The notes below the pieces were generated by a model. It saw nothing but the letters and a program-made list of their open reading frames with translations. It was not told the DNA's origin and did no database searches. From contig JALGAS010000005.1 in the NCBI GenBank assembly GCA_023078685.1, forward strand, positions 806,001 to 870,000: a stretch of 64,000 nucleotides of DNA, written 5' to 3'. Shown piece by piece: positions 61,095 to 64,000 of this stretch. The DNA comes from Neopestalotiopsis rosae. Taxonomy: Eukaryota; Ascomycota; Sordariomycetes; Amphisphaeriales; Sporocadaceae. Each line of letters begins with the position of its first letter. Positions within the stretch are counted from its first letter, which is position 1. Both the position numbers and the translations under genes were made by a program.

Positions 61095-62037
61095 GCTTCC
61101 CAGTTCCTGCTCACAAGACTATCGTCAGCTTTTGGTGTCTTTTCTCTGCCCCGGCGCTCCGCCAGCTCTGTCCTCTGGTGATGCCTACTTGTTCGCCAGC
61201 CGTGCCGGTACTCTCCTCGCTCGCGGCGGACAAGCCTCGTGGCCTCGTCATGGTGTGTATACTGTGCCGTCGTGTCTCCGATGTTTGAGGTCCTGCTATC
61301 CCGCGAGGTCGGATGTTCACGGTGAAGTGGGTCGCATGCGTTTCGGTGCGAGCGGTGTGTTGTTTGCGGTGTTGCGATCGTTGATTACAAACCTAAGGCA
61401 GGAGAAACAGGCGTAGAGCTCGTGCAAAAAAGTAGCTTGGCGACGAGAAAAGTGTTGTTCAACGTCAAAGAAAATGTTGTTGCTTTTTTTCTGTGCGATG
61501 CGACTTCAGGAGACGGGCGGATGTTCACCAACGAATAATCCTTGCTGCGACAAGATGCCGAATCTCATGTTGTTTCAAGCGGCAGCTCCTAAGGCTGGGG
61601 AATCCTTATCAGCAGTCAGATTGTGACGACAGCAGCAATGGATCACTGCTGGGATTGGACGGGCCAACGGGCCTGGCAAGGGTTAGGAGCAATGCAGACT
61701 CGGCAGACTTATTACAGGCATGGTTAGCAGGTTTACCTAAGACAAAATCCGCTATGAGTCTAGTCCATTTTTCAGGTCTAGGTTTCCGTCAGCCGTTCAC
61801 TGGTTCAGCATGCGCTGGGCTCAAGCACTGAATTGCGTCCCATGGGGGCCGAGGCAGCGGGTGGGTTCTGGCCTGTGCTTACCGGCGCCGAATTGGGCGA
61901 ATTTACCGGCCAACGGTTAATAACGTTCTCTACAAGTGGTACCAAGATTGACTTTCTTGTGAATGTCTCCTGATTCCACTCGTGATTCGTATTTCTACTC
62001 CAAATAATCTGATTCAAGGGAAACTGACTGGGTCAAG
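61095..62037. other. Intergenic between Rab4 and SDR genes (divergent)
   Basis: 943 bp with no supported gene; divergent promoters for the two genes. Confidence 0.5.
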
Positions 62038-63084
62038 ATGAAGATTGAAGGGAGAACATTCATCATCTCTGGCGGGTAAGTCTTTCCCATCCTGGACTCT
62101 GCATAATCACACGATCCACCATCATATTCCCGGTCACATGCTCATGCTAGCAATCCACTCTTTCCTCCTGCTCCAACATGCGCATGTTATACGCCTACTT
62201 GCAACAGCCCACCACAAAATCTCATGGGTACAGTTACTGACGATCATTTAGTGCCTCTGGCCTTGGCCAAGCCTGTGTAGAGACCATCGTTGCAGCGGGT
62301 GGCTATGTGGCAGTTCTCGACATGAATGATGAGAACGGAGCGGCCATTGTCTCGAAGCTAGGCCCGCAGACCAAGTTCTTTGTCTGCAATGTTTTGGAAA
62401 CAGACAGTATCAAGGCAGCTGTTGATGGCACTGTTGCCTGGGTCAAGGAGACGGGCAAGCCCCTTGGAGGTGTCATTCCGGCCGCTGGTGTCAGCACTCC
62501 AGCTACTGTACGTAACATCTTGTCGGCCTTGGCATCGGGGATGGAGTTGCATTTTCGTGTGCAAACGAACACTTCTGACAGTTGTACAGATGATCGACCG
62601 CAATGGAGACCCGTTGAGCCTGGACGACTTTGATTTCGTCATGAACGTCAACCTCCGCGGCACTATTGACTTGGTACGGCAAGCCATTGTCCACATTGCC
62701 AAGACTAAGGCCTCCGAGGCCGACGGCGAGCGCGGCATCGTCATCATGGTGGCATCTTCTGCCGCCTTTGACGGGCAAAAGGGACAGGTCTCTTACTCGG
62801 CCTCCAAGGGCGCTGTTACGGCAATGACTCTGCCCATGACCCGAGATCTGGCCCGCTACGGCATCAGAGTCGTTACCATTGCACCTAGTCTGTTTGCTAG
62901 CAGGATGACCAGCATGATGTCCGACAAGGTGCGTGCTAGTCTTGAAAAGGCCATGGAGTTTCCGAGGAGAGAAGGTCAGCCCGAGGAGTTCGCAGCTCTG
63001 GCAAAGCATGCGATTGAAAATGTCATGCTGAATGGAACGGTGCTAAGGCTGGACGGTGGTATGAGAATGCCAAGCAAAATGTAG
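62038..63084 (+). CDS. Short-chain dehydrogenase, 17-beta-HSD10/3-hydroxyacyl-CoA type
   Basis: Exons 62038-62075, 62252-62507 and 62590-63084 give 262 aa; introns are 176 and 82 nt. The first 38-nt exon starts MKIEGRTFIISGG and splices to ASGLGQA, giving the NAD-binding SGGASGLG loop. A PAAGVS segment corresponds to the NAG motif region. The active site shows Ser in VASSAAF and the YSASKG Tyr-Lys pair. The end (VLRLDGGMRMPS) is the SDR substrate-lid tail of this subfamily. Family members act as 3-hydroxyacyl-CoA or 3-hydroxy-2-methylbutyryl-CoA dehydrogenases in fatty-acid or isoleucine breakdown, typically mitochondrial or peroxisomal. No targeting signal is evident at either end, and the substrate is inferred. 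Length is standard. Confidence 0.92.
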
Positions 63085-63887
63085 AGTGCTTGATCGCCTA
63101 TTGAACGAGTCGTGTACAAATAACTTGAAACACGTGATGTCGTCGACATGATGCTGCAACCTGATATCGATTATTCGATGGAATAAGCAGCAGCAGTCTA
63201 CTTTATTGAATTATACAATATAGCACTCATCACATACTAGAATCTACACATTGCCTCACATTTCTTATAAGTAGTGCACTGAGAATACTCTACTCATTTG
63301 AAGTCAGTCTGTCAATACCAGTGTAGATAAACACCGACTACTTATCTAAATGCGGTAGAGTTCGATCGTCTCGAGGTGTAGGTCAGCGACTGTTGCCTGT
63401 CTATCTCTGAATGGATGCAGTTGCTTTCACTCTGTTTCACTGTCTACATATGCACGTGCTTGTCCTTCTTTCCATACTGTTGTTAATCGGATCATAGTTT
63501 CCCTAACATTGAATGAAACATGCTTGTCCGGTGGCTCCAATCTTTGGCAGCTGGGAAAAAGTTCCATTTGACGGAATTTCGTGCCTTCTTCGTTTGCAGG
63601 ACTGCCAGGTTTCTTGGTTCCCCGTCCAACGCATGAGCAGCACTCGCATTGTCATCCTTTGGCTACTTCACTGGCGACGACACACTGCATTGTTCAACCA
63701 ACAATCCCCCACAACAATCTACTAAAACAAAAATCTGTGAGTCGTCGCAGGTGATTGTCTTGGATGTGCCATCACCACAAAACGGCGACTCAAATTTGTG
63801 CTGACCTGCCTGGATAGAGGATTCGACGCGTCGCCGACACTGAAGCACCGCGCTGCCATTTATTCCACCCTTTGGCATCATCGCACC
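63085..63887. other. Intergenic: SDR 3' region and promoter of the edge gene
   Basis: 803 bp, no gene seen. The last ~100 bp look like a 5' leader for the gene starting at 63888. Confidence 0.5.
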
Positions 63888-64000
63888 ATGGCGGTCATGG
63901 ACACAATTGACGGCGAGATGGACAAGCAGACCATCTCGTCGTCCCCTGCAGGTAAGCAATAATGAGGAGACGAGAAGAGCGCCACCAAGACTGTCTTTCT
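63888..64000 (+). CDS. First exon of a gene cut by the window edge
   Basis: ATG at 63888 in ACCATGG, then 21 codons (starts MAVMDTIDGEMDKQ) and one base to a GTAAGC donor at 63952. The rest of the window is intron. Strong start context and donor make it likely to be real, but nothing allows identification. Partial at the 3' end. Confidence 0.55.

Overview
The window looks like nuclear DNA of a filamentous ascomycete, most likely a Sordariomycete and possibly Hypocreales. Nearly every gene is split by short introns (about 55-120 nt) with GTRNGT donors and YAG acceptors. Gene families such as an Srk1/Rck2 kinase, a Kin4-like kinase, fungal rhodopsin-domain and DHA2 MFS membrane proteins, and GH12, CE15 and CE1 secreted enzymes are typical of such fungi. 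I cannot name the species from sequence alone. I support about 22 protein genes, one partial gene at the right edge, and one intron-containing tRNA-Pro. Exon joins were worked out by hand from splice signals, reading frame and recalled family conservation.

Layout. 0-12 kb: a long leader and a Kin4-type Ser/Thr kinase (+), a seven-finger C2H2 protein (+), and a seed-maturation-like (SMP) stress protein (+) that lacks an ATG. 13-19 kb: a secreted GH12 endoglucanase (+), a low-complexity protein with a PAN/apple-like C-terminus (-), and the Srk1 kinase (-) with a 40-nt first exon. 19-26 kb: a 7-kb stretch with no intact gene and one decayed coding relic, ending in a Ser/Gly-rich hypothetical gene (+). 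27-29 kb: a ZIP metal transporter (-). 32-42 kb: a secretome-rich block with a proteinase K-type subtilase (+), a CE15 glucuronoyl esterase (-), a sulfotransferase-like protein (+), tRNA-Pro (-) and a CE1 acetyl xylan/feruloyl-type esterase (-). 43-54 kb: a rhodopsin-domain membrane protein (-), a DHA2 MFS exporter (-), a divergent pair of unknown genes, and a D-2-hydroxyacid dehydrogenase (-). 54-64 kb: an AT-hook DNA-binding-like gene (-), an RBR ubiquitin ligase (-), a hidden three-exon CsbD-like small gene (-), a Rab4-type GTPase (-), a short-chain dehydrogenase (+), and the first exon of a further gene (+).

How the genes relate. There is no clear biosynthetic cluster or operon. The functional theme is extracellular polymer breakdown: GH12 acts on glucan or xyloglucan, CE15 and CE1 act on ester links of xylan and lignin-carbohydrate, and the subtilase acts on protein. 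These are mixed with housekeeping signalling and trafficking genes. The most unusual observations are the SMP gene with GTG where the start codon should be, the hidden CsbD-like gene with a 9-nt first coding exon, the 25-G run inside an intron, the divergent pair of unknown genes, the PAN-like orphan, and a retainable in-frame intron just before the catalytic His of the CE1 esterase.
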